Positions 1-17,400 of a stretch of 64,000 bases of DNA are shown here, piece after piece. The translations under genes were made by a program, and so were the position numbers. Source of the stretch: Channallabes apus (Eukaryota > Chordata > Actinopteri > Siluriformes > Clariidae); NCBI GenBank assembly GCA_030522415.1, contig CM060104.1:13884229-13948228 (forward strand), read 5' to 3'. Each line of letters starts with the position of its first letter. Position 1 is the stretch's first letter. Below the pieces are notes generated by a model. It saw only the letters and a program-made list of their open reading frames with translations, searched no databases and was not told the DNA's origin.

Positions 1-74
1 GAACTTCCTGTATCTGCTGCTGCTACCTTGTGATGGTTTTGCTTTTTGTAAAAGGGTGTATGGGCAATAGTATG

Positions 75-89
75 CCACTAGGGGGCAAC
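75..89 (+). promoter_or_regulatory. CTCF-like motif
   Basis: The bases CCACTAGGGGGCAAC match the vertebrate CTCF core CCASYAGRKGGCRSY at 14 of 15 positions. CTCF marks chromatin boundaries and loop anchors. Occupancy cannot be judged from sequence. The motif points to the right. Confidence 0.4.
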
Positions 90-895
90 CCTGACAATAT
101 GGTTAAATAACAATAATAAAAACTGTAAATGGAAACAAACAAACAAAAAGAAATCCTGCTAGTTGCACTGGAACAATTAAAAAAATTGTATAAAATGCTT
201 TTTATAATTAAAAGTAATGCTGAAATACCAACACATATTACATTATATTAAACATGCCCAGACTTTACTTAATAAAATAAAAACAACTATAAACTAATCA
301 TTTGTCATATTTCATAGACATAATACTATATAATAAAGTGTTGTTAAATGACCAATGTTTTTATGTTGCCAACACGTGTTGCTATGTAAACAGCAAAATG
401 GATTTTATTTCATGTCTATTTGATAATTTTTTATTTGCTGTGTGCATGTGTGCCTGCATATGTGTTTGTATGTTCAACTATAATACTATAAAAGCAACAC
501 AAGGCATAGCTGTTAATTTTTTCTACAAAACTTTAACCTTCAATTGTTGGTACTGCCACATCTGCCTCTTATTTTACGGTAATTTTACAAAATGGTTTAT
601 AACTTTATAACTGTATAACTTTAGGTAGACTTAACTTCATAAATTATACTGACATACTGACATGTTTTTAGTAAATATGTATTTGAAATATTTACGTATT
701 TAGATTATGCAGTGAAATAAGGAAACAAAAAAGAAACAAGGAAACTTAAAGGCCTATGTGAGTAAATGTAAACTTATGGGACACCCGTCAATACATATAT
801 ACTGTACATTGCCTGAAATAACATATTTACAAAAATATCAGTATTTTAGAGCAAAAGACAAGTTTAATAAACAAATTCTAAGTATTAGTGGACGG
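90..895. other. AT-rich DNA, no gene seen
   Basis: No splice-flanked reading frame, RNA gene or recognisable repeat was found. The only open frames are short and AT-rich. Confidence 0.6.
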
Positions 896-1247
896 CGGCA
901 TGGTGGTGTAGTGGTTAGCACTGTCGCTTTGCACCTCCAGGGTCTGGGTTCGATTCCCCGGCCAGGCTCGATTCCCGTCTCTGTGTGCATGGAGTTTGCA
1001 TGTTCTCCCCGTGCTTGGTGGGTTTCCTCCGGGTACTCCGGTTTCCTCCCACAGTCCAAAGATATGCAGGTTAGGCTAATTGGCGTTCCTAAATTACCCG
1101 TAGTGTGTGAGTGTGTGTATGAGTGTGTGCCCTGCGATGGATTGGCACCCTGTCCAGGGTGTACCCCGCCTAGTGCCCGAAGTCTCCTGGGATAGGCTCC
1201 AGGTCCCCCGCGACCCTGAACACAGGCTTAAGCGGTATAGAAAATGA
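896..1247 (+). repeat. tRNA-derived SINE, near full length
   Basis: An A-box-like segment (TGGTGTAGTGGTTAGCA) is followed by a B box (GGGTTCGATTCC), the internal RNA polymerase III promoter of tRNA-derived SINEs. The body has the phrases of this fish family (GTTTCCTCC, ACAGTCCAAAGA, CCAGGGTGTACC, GGGATAGGCTCCAGG) and ends in a GAAT tail (AATGAATGAATGAATAAA). Related copies or pieces lie at about 15890, 17780, 36745, 45138, 59587 and 63335. Family name not assigned. Confidence 0.8.
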
Positions 1248-1432
1248 ATGAATGAATAAATATTAGTGGATCTAAGTAAGAATGAAAATTGAATCTAGAA
1301 AAATAATTAGTCCATACATTTATTTTATTTTTTTTATCTGTTGTGAAAGCAATAGCTTACTGTACACATTAAAATCAATTGCAGGTTTTTATCTCTGATA
1401 AAAACTTAAGTCACTGTCACAGCAGGGGAGTT

Positions 1433-1438
1433 TTTATT
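1433..1438 (-). terminator. polyadenylation signal of the leftward trypsin gene
   Basis: AATAAA on the minus strand, about 180 bases beyond the stop codon of the leftward trypsin gene. Confidence 0.5.
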
Positions 1439-1616
1439 CATGCATCCCAATTCTATCTCATCACATTTTTTGACGATTAAGTGAAAACAGAAAACAAAAC
1501 ATAACAAAACAGTAGAAAATTCCCAAATCATAGGAGATGACAGAGGTGAAAGTAGTGAGAGGTGAAAAGAGTGAAATAAAAATTGTGATGAAGCAGCTGG
1601 AACACAGAAAGAAACT

Positions 1617-3956
<2,340 letters not shown>

Positions 3957-3997
3957 GTTGATTGCTTCAGCAGCCAAACAGAGTGTCACGTAACTTC

Positions 3998-4007
3998 ATA
4001 TATATAC
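3998..4007 (-). promoter_or_regulatory. TATA-like box of the leftward trypsin gene
   Basis: TATATATATG on the minus strand, 42-50 bases before the ATG. The spacing is close to that of the rightward trypsin (TATAAA 54 bases before its ATG), as expected for a pancreatic protease gene with a short leader. Confidence 0.5.
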
Positions 4008-4887
4008 CAGCTTTAGCGTAGTTACACACACACACCTGGCTCAAATCCACAGAAGTTGTTCAATGGTTAACTTCTTAGCAGATTTGACAATACAATGGGT
4101 TGCGATAAGTATATAGTATATAATTACATTATAAATTAATCTTAATGGTTAAATGATCTGGTCTAATTCATAGCCTAACCTCATAGATAACCACATGAAC
4201 AATTGTGTCAACATTAAGCATCTTAGGCTTATTTCACTGATGCCTACAATGTATTAGAAGCAGCCCCAGGTTCAGTGGCAGGTACTGTGTGAAAACAACC
4301 ACATGCTGTAATGACCATGACACTTCAAAGATCAATAAATAATAGATTCAGAACAGCAAACAAGATTTAAGAACCTTGGAGTACTCTTCTTACATAAGTT
4401 TATAAGGATTCACTTTCCATGAGAATGTGAACAGACATGTTTATCTAAGCTGTTCTATCTGGCTTCATCTCTCTTGAACAAAGATATCCAAATCTATTGA
4501 GCTGAATGGGACAGAACTGTTGGCTTAAAAACTGCCAAACTGCAGAAAAAATTGGTTGGTAACACTGAACCAAAAAACAAACATCACTAGACATTTACCA
4601 TACTGTATGTTAAGAACATAGAGACACAATTTATATTGATTAAACATATTGTATGTATTTGCCAATTCAGTATGGTAATTTGAAAAGAAAAATAGTTTAA
4701 CTTAAGTATTACAAGATATACCTTGATAACATTAGCAGTGTGTGAAAATTCAATGTGTACATAAGTGAAATGGAGGGAGGGAATGAATGAGAGGGAGGGA
4801 GGGATGGATGGAGAGAATAGGAAAACCTAAGGGGAGAGATAATCTATGTTTTTCTGCACATGTGCTACAATTAGATAAATGCTCTGC
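4008..4887. other. Intergenic DNA between divergent trypsin genes
   Basis: About 0.9 kb separates the two TATA boxes, so regulatory DNA could be shared. A purine-rich GAGG/GATG simple stretch lies at about 4768-4815. No reading frame or transposon was recognised. Confidence 0.55.
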
Positions 4888-4893
4888 TATAAA
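4888..4893 (+). promoter_or_regulatory. TATA box of the rightward trypsin gene
   Basis: TATAAA lies 54 bases before the initiator ATG at 4942, implying a leader of roughly 20-30 bases. Confidence 0.65.
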
Positions 4894-4941
4894 TGCAACA
4901 CAACTGCCGATACTGTGTGCTGGTGAACACAGTGGGCAGCA

Positions 4942-6499
<1,558 letters not shown>

Positions 6500-6573
6500 T
6501 CCTCCAGGAAACCACACCAGACATCTCCATAAACACTTTACAGAACTAATGTTTCTCTTAGATGAATGTGATG

Positions 6574-6579
6574 AATAAA
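6574..6579 (+). terminator. polyadenylation signal of the rightward trypsin gene
   Basis: AATAAA 75 bases after the TAG stop, the spacing expected for a compact digestive-enzyme gene. Confidence 0.65.
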
Positions 6580-6739
6580 TATAAGAAAAACTGTACACAA
6601 ACAAATATCAATGCATATAGAAGTGTGGAACAATAGATGGCCATGGAATTGTACATGTATTTTCATGAATGAACATTATATGTAATTTTTTCACATTAAA
6701 AACATAAGTGCTAAGCATCTTATATGGCCTAATGGGGTT

Positions 6740-6798
<59 letters not shown>
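6740..6798. repeat. (TA)n microsatellite and Tc1 target
   Basis: An uninterrupted TA dinucleotide run ends exactly where a Tc1-like element begins. The run resumes at 8448 after the element, so the transposon inserted into a pre-existing TA array. Confidence 0.9.

Positions 6799-8447
<1,649 letters not shown>

Positions 8448-8482
<35 letters not shown>
8448..8482. repeat. (TA)n microsatellite, right part
   Basis: TA run continuing the array interrupted by the Tc1-like element. Confidence 0.9.
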
Positions 8483-8486
<4 letters not shown>

Positions 8487-9064
8487 TATTTATATTTGGT
8501 TTAATTCATGTGTAGTTTATATGTTCTTTTCACAATTCCCAGTTCATTGTCCAATGAATTATAAAATTATGTTTTATGATGGCATTAGTCTATTTCTGCC
8601 ATATTGTTTGCACCTTTGAATATAATTAACAAATAGTGCCTATTCTACTTACTGACATTCAAATGTAGTCCATAACACAAATGCAATATTACAATCAAAA
8701 AATATTAACACCTATACTGTAAGTAGTTCATTGGGGGGGGGGTATTGCACTATATTTCATTATTTAAAAAATAATTATTATGTCAAATAATTGCATGTTA
8801 AAGTATCATTCTTCTCTGCCTAACTTTAAGATTTAACGTTCACAGTGTGGCTGCAGTGATGCGGTAGCGTAAATCGACAGACTCTGCTATCGATTTGTGC
8901 TACGGTAGCATTTTTCGACAAGGCAGCAAAAATCGACAGAACACCGGCCGCTACTGCTTTCCACAAACTCCTACAAACGCTATTTATAAATATAACAATT
9001 CGCATTCTTTTCACGCTCCAGGGAACATTCATGAACACCTGAGGAACAATATAGACGTGTGACG
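8483..9064. other. AT-rich spacer then promoter-proximal DNA
   Basis: AT-rich with a G homopolymer near 8733-8742. GC content rises after 8840 toward the first exon of the IRG gene. An imperfect local repeat around AAATCGACAG occurs at about 8870-8940. No gene is seen. Confidence 0.5.
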
Positions 9065-9072
9065 TGACGTCA
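9065..9072 (+). promoter_or_regulatory. CRE/ATF-type palindrome upstream of the IRG gene
   Basis: TGACGTCA, the exact CREB/ATF recognition palindrome, about 250 bases before the proposed IRG start codon. It may contribute to basal or induced expression. Confidence 0.4.
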
Positions 9073-9275
9073 GAGCCAGTATACACAGGGGAGGAGCAGA
9101 AGGATAGTTTCTCCTCTAACGTCATTGAGTTTAACACAGTCCACCGGTTACTGATTAGGTTTATAGCCATTTGGCGCAAATGCTTATAGAAAGATATTTA
9201 AAATGCGATTATTTCCAGTTAAACGCGAGCTGTATGCCTGTTTCTCACTGCTGTACTTTGGTTAGCGGCGTCTGC

Positions 9276-9285
9276 TTTCACTTTC
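9276..9285 (-). promoter_or_regulatory. Interferon-stimulated response element (ISRE)
   Basis: TTTCACTTTC, which on the other strand is GAAAGTGAAA, fits the IRF-binding GAAANNGAAA core exactly. It lies 35 bases before the IRG ATG. IRG promoters in mammals are interferon-driven, so element and gene assignment support each other. A GAS-like TTCTATGAA is at 9418-9426, just inside intron 1. Confidence 0.6.
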
Positions 9286-9319
9286 ATTCTCTCTCTCAGT
9301 GACTTGTTAAGCCTGCGAA

Positions 9320-10209
9320 ATGGAAAGCTTCGGGTAAGTGACACTGTTTACTTTGCCTTTATAAACCGAGGGTCTGTTTTCAGTTATGTGTGTTAAGTTC
9401 GTGTACAGCCTTCATTTTTCTATGAACCATTGGTACTGATACTGATATGAGAAAAATAGTATACTAAGAATAGTATCACTACTGCACATACTACTTGGCA
9501 TACAACATCAACAATAACAACGAAATGTTCTTGGCCTGGGGGGTGTTCTTCGTACGTCGCTTGAAACATCCGGGATGAATTGACACATCTAAGATGAGAT
9601 CATCGTGCTAATTAAGACCTGGCTAAGTTGGTTCTTCCAGCACACCTGTTGTTGATGATTAGTATGGCAGGTGTTCCGGGAAATTCAGTTTCCCTATGTG
9701 TCCCCGGTTGCGCGCAGTGCGCGCGCAGATTCAAATCATGACGTCACTCGCTACCTAACGCTGAGAAGGCGAACGAGGATTTTAACAGTTTTTCTCTCGT
9801 TTTAAAGTGTTTTTACGAACTTTTTGAATTAAACAAATACCCTATGCAAAATAATCGAGTGTCTTTTCGCTTTTTTTTGTATATTTGAAGATAATTCAGG
9901 TTTTAAGCCGCTGCAAAAGGCTGGTTTGCTGGGCAAGTACTGACATCGCGACTACTTTTAATTCACGCACATTAGCTGTGTGATGATAGATGTGATACTG
10001 GTTTATTCTAAATATATTTAAGGTTATACTTTGTAATTTATTATAGCATGTAACTCAAGGGTAGAGTGTATACTCGTGATAACCAGGATAGTCTTTTTTT
10101 AACCCACTCAAACATCCAGTTCTATTAAACCACCTGGTTACATATCAAACACACAGGTACAGCAATTATAGGACAACACACTCATACTGTAGTTACTCAT
10201 CTTATTCAC

Positions 10210-10246
<37 letters not shown>

Positions 10247-10870
10247 ACTCTCAGCACCTGCATATGATGGGGAAACATGATATCCTGAAAACCATGATAT
10301 ACTGTATGGATATCCATGATAAAACAGACATACATAATTGGCACAGCACATATTATAATATAACTTTTAAATTAAATAATGTATCTGAATTGGTTATTTT
10401 ACTTAAATTTCACAAAGTATGGAAACTTGAAGTTCATTACAAATGTTAACTGGGTGAATTGATTTCCAGGAGTCTCTTGTGATAAATAGTGTTTTTAAAA
10501 AATATCATCTCACTGTATTACCTAAGCACACATGTCTCTGAGACAGTTTCAGACATCCCTGGTACTTCCACAGCCAGTAGGAAGGGGGAAACAGATTTCC
10601 CTGATGATCAGGAAAATATGTTTCCCATGCTTTAATTTAAAAGACAGTGTTTTTAAAAAACATTCTGTGCATTGTGTTACCTTAGCCCCATGTACACATG
10701 TCTCTGAGACTGTTTCAGACATCCATGAGACAGTACTTCCACAGCCAGTAGGAAGGGGAAACCGATTTTCCTGATGCCCAGGAAAATATGTTTCTCATAC
10801 TTTAATTGAAAGACAGTGCTTTTGAAGCATTATTTTATTGTGTGTGTGTCTGTGTATATACAGTATGTAT

Positions 10871-10912
<42 letters not shown>

Positions 10913-13900
10913 TCAGCAAAAAAAGAAACGTCCTCTGACTTTCAACTGTTTTTACTTCCAGTAAACTTAATGTGTAAATATTTGTATGAACACTAAAAGA
11001 GTCAACACCATAAGACATAACCTAAAAATGTTTCCCAATGTGTCCCTGAATGAAGGGAGGCTCAAAATCAGTCAGTACTAGTCAGTATCTGGTGTGGCCA
11101 CCAGCTGCTTGAAGTACTGCAGTGCATCTCCTCCTCATGGACTGGACCAGATTTGTCAGTTCTTGCTGTGAGATGGAGGGATTGTGTGTTCCTGGTGTGA
11201 CTCGGACAGTTGTTGTGGCCATCCTGTACCAGTCATGCAGGTGTGATATTCGGATGTACCCATCCTGTGCAGGTGTTGTTACACGTGGTCTTCCACTGCG
11301 AGGATGATCAGCTGTCCTTCCTGTCTCCCTGTAGCGCTGTCTTAGGCATCTCACAGTGCGGACATTGCGATTTATTGCCCTAGCCACATCAGCAGTCCTC
11401 ATGCCTCCCTGCAGCATGCCTAATGCACGTTCACGCAGATGAGCAGGGACCCTGGGCATCTTTCTTTGGGTGTTTTTCACAGTCAGTAGACAAGTCTCTT
11501 TAGTGTCCCGCGTTTTTAGATCTGTGACCTTAAATGCCTACTTTCTGTAAGCTGTTACGTTCTTAACGACCATTCCACAGGTGCATGTTAATTGATTATG
11601 GTTAATTGAACATGCATGAAAAACATTGTTTAAACCCTTTACAATGAAGATCTGTAAAGTTATTTGGATTTTTACATTATTGTTGAAATACACAGTCCTG
11701 AAAAAGGGACGTTACTTTTTTTGCTGAGTATATACAAACCGGATTCCAAAAAAGTTGGGACACTAAACAAATTGTGTATAAAAACTGAATGCAATGATGT
11801 GGAGATGGCAAATGTCAATATTTTATTCAGAATAGAACATAGATCAAAAGTTTAATCCGAGAAAATTTATCATTTTAAAGGAAAAATATGTTGATTCCAA
11901 ATTTCACGGTGTCAACAAATACCAAAAAAGTTGGGACAAGTAGCAATAAGAGGCTGGAAAAAGTAAATTTGAGCATAACGAAGAGCTGGAAGACCAATTA
12001 ACAGTAATTAGGTTAATTGGCAACATGATTGGGTATAAAAAGAGCTTCTCAGAGTGGCAGTGTCTCTCAGAAGCCAAGATGGGTAGAGGATCACCAATTC
12101 CCACAATGTTGCACAGAAAGATAGTGGAGCAATATCAGAAAGGTGTTACCCAGCGAAAAATTGCAAAGACTTTGCAGTTATCATCATCAACTGTGTATAA
12201 TATCATCCGAAGATTCAGAGAATCTGGAACAATCTCTGTGCGTAAGGGTCAAGGGCATAAAACCAAACTGGATGCCCGTGATCTCCGGGCCCTTAAACGA
12301 CACTGCACCACAAACAGGAATGCTACTGTAAAGGAAATCACAGAATGGGCTCAGGAATACTTCCAGAAACCATTGTCAGTGAACACAATCCACCGTGCCA
12401 TCCGCCGTTGCCAGCTGAAACTCTACAGTGCAAAGAAGAAGCCATTTCTAAGCAAGATCCACAAGCACAGGCGTTTTCATTGGGCCAGGGATCATTTAAA
12501 ATGGAGTGTGGCAAAATGGAAGACTGTTCTGTGGTCAGACGAGTCACGATTCGAAGTTCTTGTTGGAAATGTGGGACGCCATGTTATCCGGACCAAAGAG
12601 GACAAGGACAACCCAAGTTGTTCAGTTCAGAAGCCTGCATCTCTGATGGTACGGGGTTGCATGAGTGCGTATGGCATGGGCAGCTTGCATGTCTGGAAAG
12701 GCACCATCAATGCAGAAAAATATATTCAGATTCTAGAACAACATCTAGTCATCTCTTTTAGGGAAGACCCTGCATTTTTCAACAAGATAATGCCAGACCA
12801 CATTCTGCATCAATCACAACATCATGGCTGCGTAGGAGAAGGATCCGGGTACTGAAATGGCCAGTCTGCAGTCCAGATCTTTCCCCTATAAAGAACATTT
12901 GGCGCATCATAAAGAGGAAGGTGCTACAAAGAAGGCCCAAGACGATTGAACAGTTAGAGGCCTGTATTAGACAAGAATGGGAGAGCATTCCTATTTCTAA
13001 ACTTGAGAAACTGGTCTCCTCGGTCCCCAGACGTCTGAGTGTTGTAAGAAGAAGGGGAGATGCCATACAGTGGTGAAAATGGCCTTGTCCCAACTTTTTT
13101 GGGATTTGTTGACACCATGACATTTTGATTCACCATATTTTTCCCTTAAAATGATACATTTTCTCAGTTTAAACTTTTGTTCCGTGATTTATGTTCTATT
13201 CTGAATAAAATATTGACATTTGCCATCTCCACATCATTGCATTCAGTTTTTATTCACAATTTGTTTAGTGTCCCAACTTTTTTGGAATCCGGTTTGTATA
13301 TACTCAGCAAAAAAAGTAACGTCCCTTTTTCAGGACTGTGTATTTCAACAATAATGCTGTACAAATCCAAATAACTTTACAGATCTTCATTGTAAAGGGT
13401 TTAAACAATGTTTTTCATGCATGTTCAATTAACCATAATCAATTAATTAACATGCACCTGTGGAATGGTCGTTAAGAACTTAACAGCTTACAGAAAGTAG
13501 GCATTTAAGGTCACAGTTCTAAAAACGCAGGACACTAAAGAGACTTGTCTACCGACTGTGGAAAACACCCAAAGAAAGATGCCCAGGGTCGCTGCTCATC
13601 TGCGTGAACGTGCATTAGGCATGCTGCAGGGATGTGGCTAGGGCAATAAATCAAAGTCAGAGGATATATATTATGGCAAGCCGTATATATGCATGCAAGA
13701 TACTTTTCTTTCCCCACGTGAGTCAGTCCACGTCAGCGCTCTTTAACCAATCAGATGTGACCTCACCATTTCAACCAATCATAACCCGGCGGGAGCGCAG
13801 CCTTAATCCTGTTTACATGAAATAAACCTGCTACCGAGCAGGTTCAAGCTTACGGACATGTTGCTATGACAACAAGTGCGAGATGAGCATCGGTGGAACG

Positions 13901-14403
13901 AAACAATCCAAGATCAGGACAAATCCACAACAATCAAATCCAGCTAACTGAGTTAGCGACGTACGAAGAACACCCCCCTGGACAGAGGTAGCACTGTGGT
14001 TAAGGTGTTGAAAAGCTGATTGTAGGGTCCAGGGTCCACTGCTTCCAGGCTGCCAATGGCTGTGCCCACGAGTGAGGTACTTCACTCTCAACTGCTTGGA
14101 TCCAATTGAGCTGGCAACCTAACCCTATAAGAAACTTGTTAGCCAGTGCCTAGACATGTGGATTAAAAAAACAAACAAACAAACAAAAAACTCTAGCAAA
14201 AGACTTTGTTATATGAACATGGCAGCATAGTTAGATAGTTATTTGACTGGTGGTAGGTTTCTTGCCTGACATGCAGATGCCCGGGTTAATTCCTACTAAT
14301 ATCTATTCAATTCAATTCAATTTTATTTATATAGCGCTTTTAACAATGGTCATTGTCTCAAAGCAGCTTCACAAAAATAATAAGAAATTAAAAAAAAAAA
14401 ATA

Positions 14404-14436
<33 letters not shown>

Positions 14437-17400
14437 TATAGAAAAGAAAATAATTGGAAGTGTGGATGTGTGAGAAAAATGTGCAGATAATAATAATGAG
14501 ACGAATGAATGAAATTTCTCTGATGAGCAAGCCAAGGGTGACGGTGGCAAGGAAAAACTCCCTGAGATGGCATTAGGAAGAAACCTTGAGAGGAACCAGA
14601 CTCAACAGGGAACCCATCCTCATTTGGGCGATAACAGATAGAAATGATATAACATCTTGTGTGTTGTGCAGGTGAAAATTCAATATGACAGAAATTATTT
14701 AAATTGACATGAAGACCAGTTCAGCATAGGGACGAGTCAGTAGGTGCAGAGGGCAGATGAGGTCTGGATCACTGGAAGCACAGGAGCAGCATGTGTAGCT
14801 CCAACCATCATAAAGCTGAATCAAGCTGGAGCTGGTCCTTCTCTGGATGCCTCAGGAACCTCGCAGGGTCGGCCTTTGTCTACTGAAGCTGGCAAAATCT
14901 CCCGATGCCTCGGGATGGGTAGAGAAATACAGAACAAATGGGGAGAATTAGCGTAGTTGCCATTCGGTATAGGTGTACTGGAGTATGAGATTATGGGATG
15001 AGTTACGTGTATGCCAGATTAAAGAGATGCGTCTTGAGTCTACTTTTGAACTGAGAAACCGTGTCTGCTCCCCGAACACTGTCTGGAAGGCTATTCCAAA
15101 GCTTTGGAGCTAAATATGAAAATGCCCTACCCCCTTCTGTAGATTTTGAAATTCTGGGAACTACCAGAAGTCCGGAGTTTTGTGATCTTAAGGCGCGTGG
15201 TGGATTGTAGCGCATCAGAAGACTGGTTAGGTATGTGGGAGCTAAACCATTTAAGGCCTTGTATGTAAGTAACACTATTTTGTAATTTATTCTAAACTGA
15301 ACAGGTAGCCAGTGCAGGGATGATAATATTGGGGTTATATGATCATATTTTCTGGATCTAGTGAGAACCCTGGCAGCTGCATTTTGGATTAACTGAAGCT
15401 TGTTTATTGAGGATGCAGGACAACCACCTAGTAATGCATTACAATAGTCCAGTCTGGAGGTCATGAATGCATGAACTAGTTTTTCTGCATCAGATACGGA
15501 TAAGATGTTCCTAAGTTTAGCAATATTTCAAAGATGGAAAAAGGCTGTTTTTGTGATATTTGAAATGTGATTTTCAAAAGACAAGTTACTGTCTAATATT
15601 ACGCCCAGGTCTTTTACTGCTGAGCTGGTAGTAACAGTACATCCTTCTAAGCGCAGGCTGAATTGTGAAAGCTGTTGTGTGCTGGGTTTTGGGCCAATAA
15701 GTAATATCTCTGTCTTATCTGAATTTAATAAAAGAAAGTTATTGGTCATCCAATCTTTTATGTCCTGGACACACTCAGTTAATCTAGACAACTTGAATAT
15801 ATAATATCTAGCCACTGGATGCATTGCCAGTCTCAAGGAAAACCTGTGTCAAGTTGTGTGCCCCCGCTCCTCCATGATGGGAGCAGCTGAAAGACCAACA
15901 ACAGTCGTTAGCACTGGCCTTACACCTCTAGGGATGAGGGTTCTATTCCCACCGAAGGTGTGTGTGTGTGTGTGTGTGGGGGGGTTATATGTTGTGGTTG
16001 TATGTCCTATGATGACACCACGTCCAGGGTGTCCCCTGCCACATGCCCAAGACCCCTGGGATAGAATCCAGTCTGCCTGTGACCTTGTACAGGATAATTC
16101 AATTCAATTTTATTTGTATAGCACTTTTAACAATTGTCATTGTCACAAAGCAGCTTTACACAATCAAAAGAATTATTTACGTTTGTATGGAATGTGAATG
16201 TGTATGAATCAAAATGGTCAGATAGTCCCTCGTGAGCAAGTCGAGGGTAACAGTGGCAAGGAAAAACTTCCTGAGATGGTAATAGGAAGAAACCTTTAGA
16301 GGAACCAGACTCAACAGGGAACCCATCCTCATTTGGGTGAAACAGGGAGCAGGAAATGATCTGCATTCATACTGTGTGTTAGGTGGCACGAAGTTCAGCA
16401 TAACAGCATAACAGTTGATGTTATTTGATGTTAATATGGAGTGCAGGTAGTTATTGAAAACTCAGGTACAGTAGACTTGTAGGAGTCCAGGGCTTTCACC
16501 TGGTCACCTGGTGACCTCACTTCCGGTTCTGGGACGAGAACGCTGTGCGCGTCTGTGCTGCCGCTTCGTACCTGGAATTTTATTTTTTATTTTTTTCCCT
16601 GCTGCATGTCTCTCTGCCATTCTGGTTGGCTGGTTGGATTACTCCATTTCATACTGCTGATGTTTGAAAGAAACTGGACTATAATTATCAACTTTTTGCT
16701 GTCTGTAAGTTTACCACCGGGCCGCTGCGAGCCCTCCGCGCTGTTAGCGTCTCCACCACGCTCGGCTCCTCTGATGGGTGAGTTAACGCTCTCTCAGTCG
16801 GTTGCGCTGTTTGTTCACTGCTTGCTATTTCGGGGTGCTGTCTCCTATTTAGCCTGCTGTGTTTGGTGAAATGGCGTTTCAGGGTCGGGCTAGCGCTGTT
16901 CTCTCTGTGTCAGGCAGTTTCTGTCTGCCTGTGTCTGGCTCTCACTTGCTCAGTACTATAATGACTTTGGCAAAGGTTTTTCTTTTTTGCCTTCTCTTCT
17001 TTTCTTTTCTCTTTTTTGCCTCATTTTGCATCTCACTTCCGTAATGGATATTGGATATTCACCATCTCAGCTCAGGGCCTTGAACTGCCATCCACGTCTT
17101 GACCCTATGACGTATGAGCACTGCCGGAGTTTAGGGATTCTCCGGCGCCCACGGTACATCCACCGCTCACGGCGTGTATTCAGGAGTATCTTTAGGTCTA
17201 AGCCTGATGCCCTTCCGTGCATCTGGACTAACCATAGACTGTCTGCTTCCAAACTGCTTCCTGCCGGCCGTACTGTTCATCGCTCTCTAATTTATCTCAC
17301 TGGTACTCAGCATCGTACTGCAAATCTGAATTCTGTACATCGTCACTTTGCACTTATATCGCACAATATCTTTGCACAATATCGCACAAAGCCTCTTATC

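Larger units (their letters stand above)
9539..13977. mobile_element. TIR-bounded DNA transposon in IRG intron 1, filled with nested elements
   Basis: The sequence GGGGGTGTTCTTCGTACGTC at the left end is found inverted at the right end, with about 23 bases matching. Both ends are flanked by CTG, a possible 3-bp target duplication. Left flanking parts (9539-10440) and right parts (13680-13977) are not coding. The middle holds a CTAT microsatellite, a tandem duplication and three Tc1-like insertions, so the original element was much shorter. A G-rich end with a 3-bp duplication hints at PIF/Harbinger, but no transposase is present to confirm it. Confidence 0.6.

Noticed and set aside
896..1000. 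Possible tRNA gene from A- and B-box matches
   Set aside because: The sequence continues into a dispersed repeat body found at several other places, and no full cloverleaf was found. It is a SINE.
758..1195. 145-codon frame on the plus strand
   Set aside because: It lies across a SINE and ends in its conserved body. Chance frame.
8826..9179. 117-codon minus-strand frame upstream of the IRG gene
   Set aside because: No domain or splice support, and it overlaps the likely promoter of the opposite-strand gene.
12338..12547. Minus-strand and alternative plus-strand frames within the Tc1 at 11735-13296
   Set aside because: They are antisense or out-of-frame shadows of the transposase reading frame.
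16555..17044. Two hydrophobic frames suggesting membrane proteins
   Set aside because: They lie in the leader of a LINE 5' fragment, immediately before its endonuclease region.
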